A stretch of DNA of 64,000 nucleotides from Lenzites betulinus (taxonomy: Eukaryota > Basidiomycota > Agaricomycetes > Polyporales > Polyporaceae). Each line of letters begins with the position of its first letter. Positions within the stretch are counted from its first letter, which is position 1. Positions 1 to 11,997 of this stretch are shown here, piece by piece. A program made the translations under genes and the position numbers. The notes beneath the pieces are model-generated. The model had not been told where the DNA came from, did not search any database, and was given only the letters and a program-made list of their open reading frames with translations. Location: the NCBI GenBank assembly GCA_022264855.1, contig JABYQU010000009.1:620001-684000 (forward strand). The letters run 5' to 3'.

Positions 1-76
1 ATAAGGCGTCGCGTCCGTATGATTGCCTGACGCTTACGCCTCAGGCTCACCCACCCCCATCCGGGTTATTTCCATC

Positions 77-2392
77 ATGGCGGCTCTCGACTCATCGTAT
101 GTATCCCTCTCCTACATTTCTGGGACGTGTCTGACGGTCTGTGCTCACGCAGCATGGGCGCCATGCTCATCGGGGTAATCCTTGCCGGGATGTAGGTTAT
201 GCATGGTCATACTACTTAGCAGTGCACCTCAGGCTGACGCGTTCGCTGTTTTAGTATGTACGGAGGTACGCATTTTGCAGAAGACAATCTAATCGTATTC
301 TAATACACTTGGTAGTAACCTGCTCGCAGGTGTTTTACTACTTTACCCACTATCCGCGAGACCATTGGGCCACTAAGCTGCTGGTGAGCACACACGTACT
401 GCCGATTCATTAACCAACCTAGTAAAACATTTCTGCGCAAGGTTACGGCAGTCTGGTTATGCGACACTACACACCAGGTAACTCAATCTCTCTCATCTTC
501 AGATTCTGTTGTCTCATTAACCTTTCTTTTTTGCAGGGCTTGATATCGTACACCAGTAAGACATCACCCGCGAATTCGCTGAATATCTCCTAAAATCATT
601 TTTCGTGTCCAGTATATTGGTACCTGGTGACACAATATGGGAACCCGGAAGCATTGGGGATACCGGAGAAGTACGCATTTCCATATTTCCCTTCGCGTCT
701 ACGGCGCTTCGATATTGATGAGATGGTTATAGATCCATTATCATTGAAGTGTTTTTCAGTGTAAGCTTCACATCGTGATGAGTCAGTGTTCCCGATCGTT
801 GACCGCCGCCGTAACAATCCGAAGAGTTTTATAGGCTTGTTCGTCCAGAGGTAGGCACTGCGAATGGTCTTCGTGCCGGGAGTGCTCGACTGACCGTGCC
901 CTCGCACCAGCTTTTTCACGTTGCGCATATGGAGGCTGAGCGGTAAAGCCCGCATGATTGTCATCCCTGTCGTACGTACAGCCCTCCTCTGATTGAGTTG
1001 CGCTGCCGTCTTCGCACCGGACTGATGCTCTACCCAACAGATCCTTTTGGTCGGGGGCGAGTTCAGTAAGTTTCAGTTTCCCGAGCGTTATTGTACTTCT
1101 CGAGGTTCATGCGTCAATAACTGATGCAATTGCGAACGGTGGGATTTTAGTTTTGACTACCGGTGAGTTTGCATTCCTTCTCGATGCGACGGCCTGCAAG
1201 CTGACCACGTTCTTGCAGCGTATGCGATCATGTCGTAAGTAATTTTGCACGGCCGCCTTGCACACGGTGGCATGCGTCGGTGTCGGCCGGGGAAACGTTG
1301 CTCACATGTTGACTAGCCTCTCGTTGGATACGTTCGAGGAAGTCAACCGCTACGAGGTGCGCAGCGCGCCTCCATGTTGAATGTGCACATGCCGGTTGCT
1401 GACTGTCGGTATGCACATAGGATCTGTCTATCGCTGTCAACTCGATAGCGGCGGCGGGCGACATTGTTATCGCTGCTATCCTCTGTGTGATCCTGCACAA
1501 GTCACGCACTGGGTTCAGAAAGTGCGTAGTCCTTCTGCCCTGCCCCCAACCCTTGAACCTTAACTAGGTGATTGATTATGGTTAAAGGTCGAACATTCTC
1601 ATCAACAAACTGGTATGTTATCATAATCCCTACATATGGAGAGTCGCTGGAAATAACGTGCGGTGGTCATATGTAGATGATCTTCGCCGTTAACACGGGC
1701 GCGCTGACCAGGTACGTCCTGTGCATTCCCTCGTCTCGCCGGCTGCCCGCTCGACATCATGGCTGACGAATCCATCACTGCACAGTATTTGCGCAACTCT
1801 CACATTCATCAGCGTCCTCGCGTCCCCGAACACCTTCATTTACATCACCTTCTTTTTCTTCATGGGCCGCCGTGAGTGTCGTTGTCGCTCCTCATCTGCC
1901 CTCTCTTGTGTGATGCCAACATGATGCTGACGTCGTCTTCTTTTCTGACTTTCCTCCCTTCCGGTTTTCCTGGCACCTTCGAACACCGGCACTGCATTAC
2001 CACACCGGTTACATACGCGTCATGGCAGTGTACGCGAACTCGCTGATGGCGACACTGAACGCGCGCAACAGCATTCGCGACGGAACGGCGGGAGACACGA
2101 CCTGGTCGCTGCAAGACATGCAACCGAGCGTGATGCCAGCCGGGTCTATCGCCACCGTACGTCCCGTCCGCACCTCTTCCTTCCTCGTGCTGACATGCGC
2201 TTGTGACGCAGCGCCGCACGGGCGATATCGCCATTCGCATCGACACCACCTCTCATTCAAAGCACGACGTCGAGGTGTGTTTCCCCCCCTTCCCCTTTCC
2301 ATTCTTACTTCTGCCCCGTCGATCGTTCGCTCACTGCCGACGAGTAGTCCCAGTACGGCGGCACCACCAAGTCGCCAATCGAGGAGGTCTGA
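77..2392 (+). CDS. DUF6534-type multipass membrane protein, intron-rich
   Basis: Recognised as the Agaricomycete DUF6534 family after joining about ten small exons. Exon 1 (77-96) joins at 153 to give a start MAALDSSMGAMLIGVILAG. Later family blocks are YGVTCSQVFYYFTHYPRDHW (300-390), WLCDTTHQGLISY (430-560), VTQYGNPEALGIPEK (620-670), FFTLRIWRLSGKARM (910-957), AAAGDIVIAAILCVILHKSR (1450-1515), FAVNTGALTS (1680-1715), ASPNTFIYITFFFFMGR (1815-1872) and VYANSLMATLNARNSIR (2028-2080). The last exon (2348-2392) ends IEEV and TGA. The alternation of hydrophobic blocks and the conserved NTGALTS and LNARNSIR segments fit a seven-helix membrane protein of unknown function. Every splice used has a GT or close variant and an AG. 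The joint between 1060 and 1400 is the least certain. I see no frameshift, so the gene looks intact. Confidence 0.75.
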
Positions 2393-3067
2393 GCTGCATC
2401 CCCCATCGTGATGCCCCGCTGCTCGCTCTTGGGCCCGTCAGGAAAACCCTCCAATGGCATCTGGCTATACATCTGGTGGATTTTATGACACAACCAAACG
2501 TCGGCGTGGACACAGAGGTGGCTTAGACACCGAGGTCTGAGATATCAGACGGGCAATGGTTGGGCTGTATAAGGAGCTCGGATTTGTGCATGTACCACGT
2601 ACTTGTATCAGACGGGACAGGGTCTTCGGCTCTCAAGATCTCCCGAAACGGATGTACCCGGGATATGTCTTACAATTGAATGGTACTAGTAGACATAGCT
2701 TTCAGGAACAGGACTGGGCTGCTGTGCAACCTTTATTATAAATTTAAGGTACGGAGCTCTTACCGCGTGCTACTAGCAGAGGACCATAGCATGACAGTGT
2801 GCGGGAAGGTTCAATGCGCAATGGCCGATCGGTACTTCATGTTGCTATTTGCACGCAGGATGTCGCAGAATAGTATATCGAGACTCGACATAGTGTGATT
2901 GTTTTTGGAATGAACCGAGAGACCGTAGCATAGTGAGAGGAGTCTGCGCCACACAGCAACATACAACGCTTTTCATAACCATTGGACGGGCGCTCCACCA
3001 TCGACGGCACACTCTGTATTCACTACTATACAGTACTCAGATCTAGGAACTTGAACAAGACGCTGAC
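2393..3067. other. intergenic, no gene seen
   Basis: This holds the 3' flank of the DUF6534 gene and the upstream region of the sirtuin. Only short random reading frames are present, with no tRNA, repeat or clear TATA box. Confidence 0.5.
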
Positions 3068-4332
3068 ATGTCGTCAGAACTTGAAGGAATGAAAGCATAC
3101 TCAGAGAATTCAATCATACATGAAGTTGACCCGGACAAAATCCAAGCATTTCGGGATGCCCTGTCCAAAGCGAAACGGATTGTCGTCCTGGCTGGTGCCG
3201 GATTATCCGCAGGCTCAGGTAAGTCATCGAGTGTGTATATGCATGCATGTTAGATGCGAATGACCCACATTTTCTGTCTTCTCGGTGCGCAGGTGTACCC
3301 ACCTTTCGAGGAAAAGGTGGATTGTGGCGTAATCATGATGTACTCTCCTTGGCCACTCCCGCCGCTTTCATCGGAAATCCCTCCAGGATCTGGCAATTTC
3401 ATCACCACAGGAGAGAGACGTATGTCGTGTGACATCCTGTGTCCCACCGGGATGCTGACTCGATCACCATTTTCTAGGATGCTCAAAGCCGTTCCCAACC
3501 CCGCACACATCGCTCTCGCCAAATTCCTTATTCCCGAAGTCCGGCACAAAATATCACCCGAATCGTCGTTTACCTTGATCACACAGAACATCGACGGCCT
3601 AGATCGGCGTGCCATTGACCAAGTGTATGCAGACGCGGGAAAGCCCAGCCCGCTGTCTAGTAGCACTGCTCACGAGGCAGTACCGTCCGACGATCCACTG
3701 CTCATCGAGATGCACGGAAACATCGCGGGGGTGCTCTGCACGAACTACGAGTGCAAGCACCGCGAGCTGAACTTCACCTCGCCCATCTGCCCTGCGCTCG
3801 AGGGCACCGAGCTGTTCGTGAACACTTCGAACACCACCACGGCCGCAGCTGCCCAAAGCACCGGCCGCAAACGCAGCGCGGCGGAAGCTAGGGCATGGGC
3901 GGAGGCACGCCTGGTTGGCCTCAAGCAAGAAAAGGACTCGTCCAAAGGAGACACAGACGAACCTGATATCCCCTTGGAGGACCTCCCGCGCTGCGCGAAA
4001 TGTGGCGCTCTTGCCCGGCCGGATGTCGTATGGTTCACCGAGGTTCCGCAGCATATTGAAGAAATCATGCGTATCATCGAGAACGCAGATATGTGTATCG
4101 TCGTGGGGACATCCGCAGTGGTGCGTAGATCAGCCTTTCTCAAATGCTACAGCGCCTGATGGAGGGATAGGTCCATCCGGCTGCAACGTTCTCTGCGAAG
4201 GTCAAGGAACATGGCGGAACCGTCGCTGTGTTCAACATCGAGCCCGGGAAAAGGGACGACGTTGCAGACTTTGTCTTCCTCGGTCCTTGCGAGGACATTC
4301 TTCCACGCGCACTCGACGTCGCACACCTATGA
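3068..4332 (+). CDS. SIRT5-like (class III) sirtuin, NAD+-dependent protein deacylase
   Basis: Four exons (3068-3218, 3293-3419, 3478-4120, 4171-4332) give about 360 residues in one frame. The N-terminal NAD-binding motif reads [20 protein letters not shown], split by intron 1. [11 protein letters not shown] and MHGN (catalytic His) follow. Zinc ligands are CTNYEC and [15 protein letters not shown], and [14 protein letters not shown] closes the Rossmann fold. The C-terminal [14 protein letters not shown] matches the SIRT5 branch. Between the two zinc-binding Cys pairs is an insert of about 80 residues, rich in Ala, Thr and charged residues, which the human enzyme lacks at this length. In human SIRT5 the segment FYHYRRE supplies Tyr102 and Arg105, which bind acidic acyl groups. 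Here it is FHHHRRE, so Arg is kept and Tyr is replaced by His. The family removes acyl groups from lysine using NAD+, often in mitochondria. I see no obvious targeting peptide. Confidence 0.92.
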
Positions 4333-4559
4333 CCGGTGCCTCAAGAGTCAAGACCTCAGCAATCTTCAGATATGATTATTGGTTCGCACGTTTCGAGTAC
4401 ACGATGACCCACGTACCAATATACACTCGTGCCCCGTTCTTGCCCGCGTCTTTAGTACTTTAGTGCCGAGTAACATGGAGTGAGCCCCGATCTACGTAGT
4501 AGACACATGAGAAGCGCCCGAGTGCAATGAGCTCATGCGCATGGGCGCCTGCACTTACC

Positions 4560-5299
4560 ATGGCTTCGACATCGACCGCCAACGCTGCTCAGCCTCACGA
4601 GCAAGACCTCTTTCTTCGTCTCCAAACCCTGGACGAGATGGTTCGCGCGACAGAAGAGTCAGAGCACAGACTTCAACGCATTGCAGACCGCCGACGTATC
4701 CCACCCGTCCCCGACCTCCGCTTCGAATACTCATACGTCCGGAGTGTCGCGCCTCACGTGCATATCGAACGAGCTGCATCACCGCCGCCTTCAACTAGCG
4801 ATAAAGGGAAGGAGAAGGCCGCAGAGGGGCTGGTGCTGGAAAGTCGGGGGTTGGAGATCGTGCGCGTGGATTGGGGCCGGATATTATGGATCACGACGCG
4901 CGACCAGGTCGTTAGTCCCCTGCTGCAGGGTGCTTTGTGGTGCGTCATGTTCATATTTACCTCCCCTGTCCTCTTGTTAACTGAAGGTGGCTTGGCACAT
5001 CAGGGGTGTCGCGAGCCATTTCATGAGCCCGCTCGGGGCGGTCCTGGGGGCGCACATACGCGCGTGGTGGGCGCGGGGTGCTGCGCGGGGCAAGGACGCA
5101 GCCGAAATCGAAGGCAATGGCGTACAATGGCTGCGCAACTGGATGGGTAGCATTCTCTCTGCGAGTGTACCCACTGTTTCCAGCTCTTCACGCCTTCATT
5201 GATTTGTTATGCTCAAGCGCGCTTCCGCTCGGTCGGTATATGTGCGCTCCACGTCTGCTATTCAAGAAGCTAGACGAGCTGTGGACCGTTACTGGGTGA
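4560..5299 (+). CDS. DUF1770-like fungal protein
   Basis: Three exons are predicted. Exon 1 runs to about 4938 and encodes a helical, charged N-terminus, then IPPVPDLRFEYSYVRSV, a low-complexity linker, and VDWGRILWITTRDQVVSPLL. The second exon starts near 5008 (GVASHFMSPLGAVLGAHIRA) and ends at WLRNWMG. The third ends LDELWTVTG and TGA. The PDLRFE..Y block followed by WITxRDQ...P resembles the fungal DUF1770 family as I remember it, which has no established catalytic function. A start at 4527 in the same frame is possible but adds a poor segment, so I chose the MASTST start at 4560. The splice sites around 4938-5008 and 5148-5185 were picked for frame and are moderately certain; the second intron would be only about 37 nt. 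Confidence 0.55.
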
Positions 5300-5740
5300 G
5301 TCGGCCATGCGGCAAGTACGCGCAATGAAAGGCCGCCGACGGAGTGATAAGTACGTTCAAGACGCTGGTTTCAAGCGACGTGCGCAACGCGCGTGGATGA
5401 GCACTGTTACTGAAGCACTCAATTCTTTCCAAATCAACCTTGTTTAGCAGGCGTGTACGTGGCGTCCTTTAACATATAACCCGCTAATATCTTTACCGGG
5501 ACGGTACATTATATCTTAAATGGCCTACGTATTCATTGAATCTAATCTCAGTAATCTTCAGATCCGTGCGCGCACACACACGGGCCTAACGTCTAGTATG
5601 CCTGAACGAGCCGTGTACGGGAAGTAGACATTGACGAGGATCGTTGAACACCCAGAGAGAACCAGAAAAGCTTCGCAGCATTGCATACGCAAGTATACGG
5701 TGATGCTGCGCTACGTATTGACCGCCCCTATCTATGAGCT
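5300..5740. other. convergent intergenic region
   Basis: This lies between the DUF1770-like gene and the tail-to-tail tannase gene. It holds 3' flanking sequence only, and I see no conserved reading frame or repeat. Confidence 0.5.
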
Positions 5741-8127
5741 TCACGCACAGAAAAAGCTGCTCGCGCTGTTCGGGTTTCCTCCGCGGAAACGCACCATGGC
5801 CGGATACTACGAAACGACGTCGTCAATAACTACACTCTTTCACCACAGCTCACAATCCACTTGATGCTGACCTTGCACATAGGGCGCGTGAATTCAACGC
5901 CGTTTGCCTTGACATCGTTCTTGTACTTGACACCGACGAGCGTCGAGGGGGCTACGCCTTCCTCTACCCATCTCACCATGGCGCTGAGAATATTGTGCTG
6001 GGGGTCATCTGAGAGCGGCACAGGTTGTGATACGCCTCCGAAGGCGTTCGCCGCTTGTCCACCCTACCCACCGACGTCAACGGAATATACAAGTCGGGGA
6101 CGCGAGGCAACTTACAGCACTGCACAACAGTAAAATGGCATGAGCCTTATGTTTCACCATACATGGATCTCGGACGCACCAGTGATTCATTCCAGGAACG
6201 GTGAAGAGCCGGTAGAAGTCGTCGATGTCGAGCGAGCTGTTCGCCTGCGTGAACTCGTGCACGGTCTCGTAGTAGTGCAGGCTGTTCCCCGGGCTGATCA
6301 GCTGGTCCGCCCAGCCGACGTAGTGCAGCACCTTTCCATGACGAGGCCCCGTAGCGAACGCGGTGAGGTTTGGATCGATTGCCTATGCCGCACGGTCAAT
6401 TGCCACTTGTTGTGGGTACGTGCCTGTCGGTGAGGGAATACGCACGTCAGACTGGCCGGGATTGATCTGCTCCGCGATCTGAATGAGGCTCGCGTTGTAG
6501 TCCTCCTGAGTGAACTGGGTATCGCTGCGAGTATATTCACATAAGTCTCCCCGCGAGTTATCGCGCTACTGAGACAAAACACGTACTTCAACACGAAGAA
6601 TCGGTACCAGTCCGCGGGGAGAGCGAACGGCGAAGCACCAACGAGGCCGAAGGGGTACACGTTCTCGCCGCCGGGATAGTACCCGCCGAAGACATACGTC
6701 TGGTTGGCCTCGTAGTAGTCCGCGTAGATGCGGTGGAGTGCACCAATTTGGTCGCCGGTCAGACAGGTTGATGTGTTCTGCCCAGGGCGACAGGTTAGAG
6801 TCTCGGGGTCGAAACTGAGGTAGGAGAACGTGAGCTCTGGCCTTCGAAGCGACGAGTTAATCAACATACCTGCACGCTCGGGGGTCATTGATAATGCCAT
6901 CAGTTAGCTGAAATATGATCAGACTCAGCGCATCCTTATTCTTGATATCGGCGGACGTACACCGTCTAGAGCATCGCACTGCTTCATCACTTCAGGACCG
7001 ATCACATTCATCCATATGTCTGGCGTCATGAAGCGCGATGATGTCGTAGGAAGGACATTCAGACTCATGTGTATCGACCATGCTTGGAGATGGGACATCC
7101 AGTTTGCTGGAGAGCCTATAACCTGCATATGGTGTTTAGTCAGCGGCGTTCATGGACAGATTTCTTGGAACACGACATACGACGCCATCAAAGCTGTCTG
7201 GGAAGAACTGAATTTCTTTCAGCCTGTGCAAACGCGTGTGAGTTCCCTGACTGAGACGTGGATCATACTGAAACGCGTACCCTTGACGTCCCCCTGTATG
7301 CGCATTGCATGGTCAAAACTCGAGCTCACAATGGGCACCCTAATTCTTTGCTACTTACCTGTAGAACACCCGAGGTAGTAGTCTTTTTTCGCGGCGGTCT
7401 TATAGTACTGAGCAGTGATCTCTTTCCCTGCAACAACGCTCAAGTGCACGGCCCTCCAGCCCCAGTCAACAATAGCATTCTGTGGAAGTCGAGCAATGCG
7501 TGTTAGACGTAGCTGCTCCTAATATGAGTCGATAGAGGATGAACTGACGTCGTTGTGAGGCCCGGCCCATGAGCCATCGACAGTGGTAGAATTGTGACCC
7601 GTGTTTGTCGAGATCCCAGCGACTTCGAGAGACAATTCAGTACACCCTAGATTGCGCATAGATGCCGAACATCTACATACATCCCTGTCGGATAGCACTG
7701 CCCCCGAGGTCAGAAACGGTGACTGCAGGAGAGTAAGTAACCCATCAGAAATGGCAGAGTTTCGCTAGTTCGTGAACGTACCCCCTCCGCCAAAACCGCC
7801 ATTGCCGATGGTAAGGGTGCGGCTATTCCAGCTGTCTGGGAGCCAGACCTCTGTGATTGCGAAGGAACCCGCGGTCGCATTCGTCGTAATCTTCAGCTCG
7901 ACACGGCAGAACGCTGGCAGGTCCGTCGTATTGATGCTAGAGAAGATGTTGCTAATGTCCACCCTTGCGTTGGCAGGGAAATAGGTTGTCGCCGTCAGGG
8001 AGACATCGGGGATGTTACTCGGAGAGAAGTGGGTGCACGCTGCTTTTGAGCCCCCCACGGTGGCTTCGCCGAGAGCGACGGCCGCGTTAGCCACCAACAG
8101 TGCGAACGTTGCCACGAACGCCACCAT
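5741..8127 (-). CDS. secreted tannase/feruloyl esterase family hydrolase
   Basis: This ester hydrolase would release gallic or ferulic acid from plant tannins or cell walls outside the cell. The start MVAFVATFALLVANAAVALG is a signal peptide. The first exon ends GNGGFGGGG near 7778. Successive exons give GISTNTGHNSTTVDGSWAGP, WGWRAVHLSVVAGKEI, then the nucleophile motif GCSTGGRQG assembled across two introns (7330-7380 and about 7240). LTDGIINDPRAC is the calcium-loop segment. HYVGWADQLISPG carries the catalytic Asp and VPGMNHC the catalytic His. The Cys next to the nucleophile Ser and the Cys after the His match the disulphide typical of this family. After a last intron the protein ends CKYPAMVRFRGGNPNSASSF, with the stop at 5741-5743. 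At least ten introns are needed and all give continuous frame, so the gene looks intact. A start at 8184 is disfavoured because a TATA box lies only 9 nt upstream of it. Confidence 0.88.
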
Positions 8128-8192
8128 TTTGAAGTCGGGCAGGCGAGCCAGGACGGATGCTAGCTCAGTAGCTGTGCTATGCACCCGGGAGC

Positions 8193-8199
8193 TTTTATA
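8193..8199 (-). promoter_or_regulatory. TATA box of the tannase gene
   Basis: TATAAAA on the minus strand, about 65 nt upstream of the chosen ATG at 8127. It decides between two in-frame ATGs, since transcription would start downstream of the one at 8184. Confidence 0.55.
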
Positions 8200-9654
8200 G
8201 CATCGTAGCTATTGAGCCAAGCCTGACTCCCCGCGTCGACGCGTTTGGCTGACGCTGAGACCGAGTCAACGGATACTTCTCCCTGGAGGAGGGGGCGCAA
8301 TGGTATAACCGGCGTACTAGCGTACCGTGACGGGGATATCAGAGAACACGCGCTCCTAATTACTTCACAAGAATCAGTGTTGGTCGGTGTGTCTCACCCG
8401 CATGACCACCGTCAAAATTTATGTCACTCGTGATGTCTTCAGGCATGCGGGCAGCATTTCTTTAGGAGGAGCGTAGGACTACACGATCGAAAGAGCCGGT
8501 CATCAGAAGAATGATCATATGTGCACTGTGATTCGAATAGCAGGCTATTCCTGTTATTAGAAGGATGCACGATTTGCGAGAAGCCAGCAGCGGTGAAGCA
8601 AAGATGTAATTGAGGTGGGGCCTCCTACCATTCGTCGAAGACGGCGGGATATATAAACCGTGGGCAAGTAGGCGGGACGGACTGCCGTTGATCGCTCCGT
8701 CGCATTGGAGGCCGCATGGCAGTGGGAAGGGTCTTACGAATCAAGGCGTTGATCTGCTTAGAGCCAGAAGGAGAATCCACGAGCACCATGGACTGCGCCA
8801 TTTCGCTCAAACACTGACCCCAAGTAGCAAGTGGTATGCCATCCGCCGGGAAGCAAAACGCACTCGAACAAGAACTTGAAGCTGGAAAGCAAGTCGCGAT
8901 CGAAAATGGTACTAATCCAGCCACGGCGGGATATGGGGCGATATTGCCATGACGAGACTGCGTTCCACGAGGAAATAACTCACCAGAATGCTAGTGCTGC
9001 AGACTCAGTGAGTGACGGGCGTGCATGCTGCTCGGAGGACGAAGGGGAGTGCGGCGTTTCTGTAGATAAACTCTATGAAACCTTTGCTCGCTCGCTGGAT
9101 GTTGGGGGGATCGCGTTGGATGAAGTCTAGCACGTAGCATGTAGCTCGAAGAAAGTTGAAGCCCTCTGGCAACACAAGGTAAGTTACAAAGAGCTGAAGG
9201 GGCCGTTTTGTTAGATTCGGGAATAGCCGGGATCAAATACGTTAAACGTTAACGATCGGGCAGCGTTCCGCCTTTCCCGGCCGCGCAGAGCATATTTTAT
9301 CAGCGCCATCGCGTCTTGTACCTGGATCTTGCTCCATTAGCTGCTTTAGCATCCTTGCAGCGTCGACATATGTCCTCTCGTTTGTCTGGATGGCCTCTCG
9401 ACGTCGACAGGCACCAGATAAGCTTCACGTATGCAGCTTGGTCTCAGTTCCCCTGGGATTCTCATGGTGTCAAGTGAGCACCGTGCGGCTGGGATGACGC
9501 CCTTATCACGCAAACAGTCTAGCCTTTCGGCGTACGGACTGTCTTAAAAACGCTTCAAAGAGCGATGCATCCGTCCCTGACCTCAGACCCCGATCTTCAA
9601 GTCTTCAAGACTTCGGCTGCAAGTAATTCGGGGCATAACGCATCATAGACGAAC
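8200..9654. other. intergenic with coding-like fragments, no gene assigned
   Basis: The divergent region between the tannase and FMO-A. On the minus strand, 9000-9140 reads LDFIQRDPPNIQRASKGF and continues for about 40 residues to a stop. At 8625-8924 there is a 99-residue open frame with a short Cys- and Ser-rich stretch (CFPASSSCSSAFCF). These could be pieces of one decayed minus-strand gene, but I could not join them with convincing splices and recognise no family. Confidence 0.3.
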
Positions 9655-11247
9655 ATGGGATCCTTTTCCTCCAGTGAGTATCCCTCTAGATATGCGCAGT
9701 GTAATGTCTTTTTCAGTCTATGCACTGAGCAGTTCATGATTAGGCCATACGGACGCATTGGAAGGGCAAACGCCAGTAAAGGCCATTTGCGTTATCGGTG
9801 CTGGACCCACAGGCCTTGGTGCGATCAAGATCGTAAAGGACTCCGATGAGTTCAAAGCGGGAAAGTGGACGGTGACAGCATTTGAGGCCCGAGACTCCCT
9901 CGGAGGTGTTTGGTAAGACCGGCAGATACGACCGATGAACGCACGCTCATCATACTGTTCAGGAACCCCGCTCCGGCAACGGGGGATGTTCCACTCACAG
10001 CGTTGTACGATACGCTCACGGCAAATACGGCTCACCCGCTCATGTCGTATACGTCGTACCCCTTCCCGCCCGAGTCGCCCCTCCATCCCCCTTGGTCAGG
10101 TGTGCTCACATACCTCCATGACTACGCGAAGGCGTTCGATCTGCTTCCCCACATTCGCTTCAATACGCCGGTCTTGTCCCTTCACTGGGACGCATCCGCG
10201 CAAAAATGGGACGTCACCGTACAAGGGGAAGAGCACTTGCAGTTTGACCTCGTTCTCGTGGCAAACGGGCATTTCCGCGTCCCTCGGATCCCTCTCACAA
10301 AGGGCCTTGAAGCGTGGCGAACTCAGAACAAGGTCACCCACTCGGTGTGGTACCGAGACCCGTCGGTCTACAAGGGCACGCTCCTCGTGGTCGGTGGCGG
10401 GTACAGCGGGATGGACGTCGCCTCCGAAACGCGGCCATACGCGACAACAGTGATCCATGCCATCACCGGCGCCACCCCAGAGGACCAAGATGGTGGAAAA
10501 TTCAAGAAGCGCGGTCGGGTCGTGGAGTACCTTGACCCAGCCGAGGGCAAGGTGCTCTTCGAAGACGGCTCAATCGAGAGCGGGATTGACCACGTCGTAC
10601 TCACCACTGGGTACCAGTTCAGCTTCCCCTTCCTTTCCACCCCCGAAGTCGAGCCCACCCTTCCGCCGCTCGTCCCGCCCATCCCTTCGGTGCTCTACAA
10701 CTCCACATACCACCTCTTCCCCCTCGCCAAACACATGTTTCCGCTCGTCACCTCATACCCCCCGTCGAGCATCGCCTTCATCGGGCTCCCCCTCCGCGTC
10801 GCGCCCTTCCCGCTCTCGGAGATCCAGACGCAGGCTGCACTCAAGGTCTTCAGAGACCCCAACGCCCTGAACCTCCCCCACGAAGCCGACGCCGTCCGCG
10901 CGCGCTATGACAAGCTCCTCGCCATCGTCACGCCCAAGTTGCAGGTGCTCGACCAGAGTGCGGAGGTCGCGGTCGCGGACGTGTGGTTCCGCTTCGGGAT
11001 CACGGAGATGTTCGACTACCGCGACGAGTTGTACGAGTTCGTCGGGACGACGTATCGCGTGCCGCGTTGGGAGCGCGAGTTGTTTGAGAAGAAGGACCTG
11101 CTTCGGGCGAAGTGCAGGGAGCTGGACCGACGTGGGGAGAGCGCGGCGTGGTTGCGGGGTGTGGGTGCTGGTGCGGACCCAGTGCAGGAGTGGGCGGATT
11201 TCTTGTTCAAGGTGCTGAATGAGGGTCCTACACCTGAGGCCGAATGA
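9655..11247 (+). CDS. flavin-containing monooxygenase (FMO-A)
   Basis: Exons 9655-9673, 9744-9912 and 9963-11247 give about 490 residues. The first exon codes only MGSFSS. The second brings the FAD-binding motif CVIGAGPTGLGAIK and ends EARDSLGGVW. The third carries LVLVANGHFRVPRIP (FATGY-like region), the NADPH-binding motif LVVGGGYSGMDVA, and VVLTTGYQFSFPF. These enzymes use FAD, NADPH and oxygen to oxygenate nitrogen, sulphur or carbonyl groups of small molecules; the substrate cannot be read from sequence. The gene has a close paralogue at 39151-40841 on the opposite strand, with the second intron at the same place after GG(V/I)W. The start follows from the splice of the tiny first exon, because the exon-2 frame is closed just upstream. 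Confidence 0.88.
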
Positions 11248-11997
11248 GAATATGGTGCGTTTACGACGCTGCTCGATCGGTGTTGACTGAGCTATCGCTG
11301 ACCAATGCCTTCCAGTGTACACCATCTATAGCCCGTATGAACATCGATGTAATAATAACAGTTGGCATCCGCATCGAGAGATCCTCGACCTCGCGATTGC
11401 TTCTACACGACGGACAAATTCACTTTCACAGGAGAGGTGCGACTTCGGCTCGTCCGCGTGGATCTTATAACGACCTCTAGAGGGTTCATTGTTAATAACC
11501 GCAACACATTGTCAACTTGCGTCATAAAGGTCCGGGCTACGTCGTCAACGTGCACCCCTTGCCAGATGGTTGTAATACGGACCACGCTTGTGAACTTGAT
11601 TCTGGGTTCTGATTCCAGGTTTTTTGTCTAGGGCGTCACTATCCCTCCTTGCCTCAACGAAAAGGAGTATCCAAGGAAATTGATTGTACATCGATGTTAA
11701 GAGACAATACCGATTGCGATTTCGGTCCTCGGATCAGCCTGCGCTGTCCTTCAAGCTTCAAGGTGTCCCGTGATTGCCACGTTTCTTCGTCCTTGACGTT
11801 CTTTGAGAACACGCGTTTATCGCCATCCAATGCTATGCATGGTGTGAAATTGTTTGCTCTATCCGGCATGTGGGCGTACTATATTGTCCTGGTACGTCTG
11901 GTTTTAGCGACCAATCTTGGTATAAGTATACGGGATCTTCGCCCACCCATCTTTGTGAGCCTCTCCCTAAACCCTCGTCTCTCGTGTTGATTACCGT
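11248..11997. other. intergenic, no gene seen
   Basis: Region between FMO-A and the F-box gene. The frames here are short, disagree in composition with neighbouring exons and show no domain. Confidence 0.45.

Noticed and set aside
8625..8924. Cys-rich minus-strand frame (CFPASSSCSSAFCF) considered as a hydrophobin or small secreted protein
   Set aside because: The Cys spacing does not match the eight-Cys hydrophobin pattern, and there is no signal peptide at the start.
5741..11247. A secondary-metabolite or degradation gene cluster formed by the tannase, FMO-A and nearby enzymes
   Set aside because: No backbone synthase, transporter or pathway regulator is present, and F-box, chromatin and trafficking genes intervene before the next oxidoreductase.
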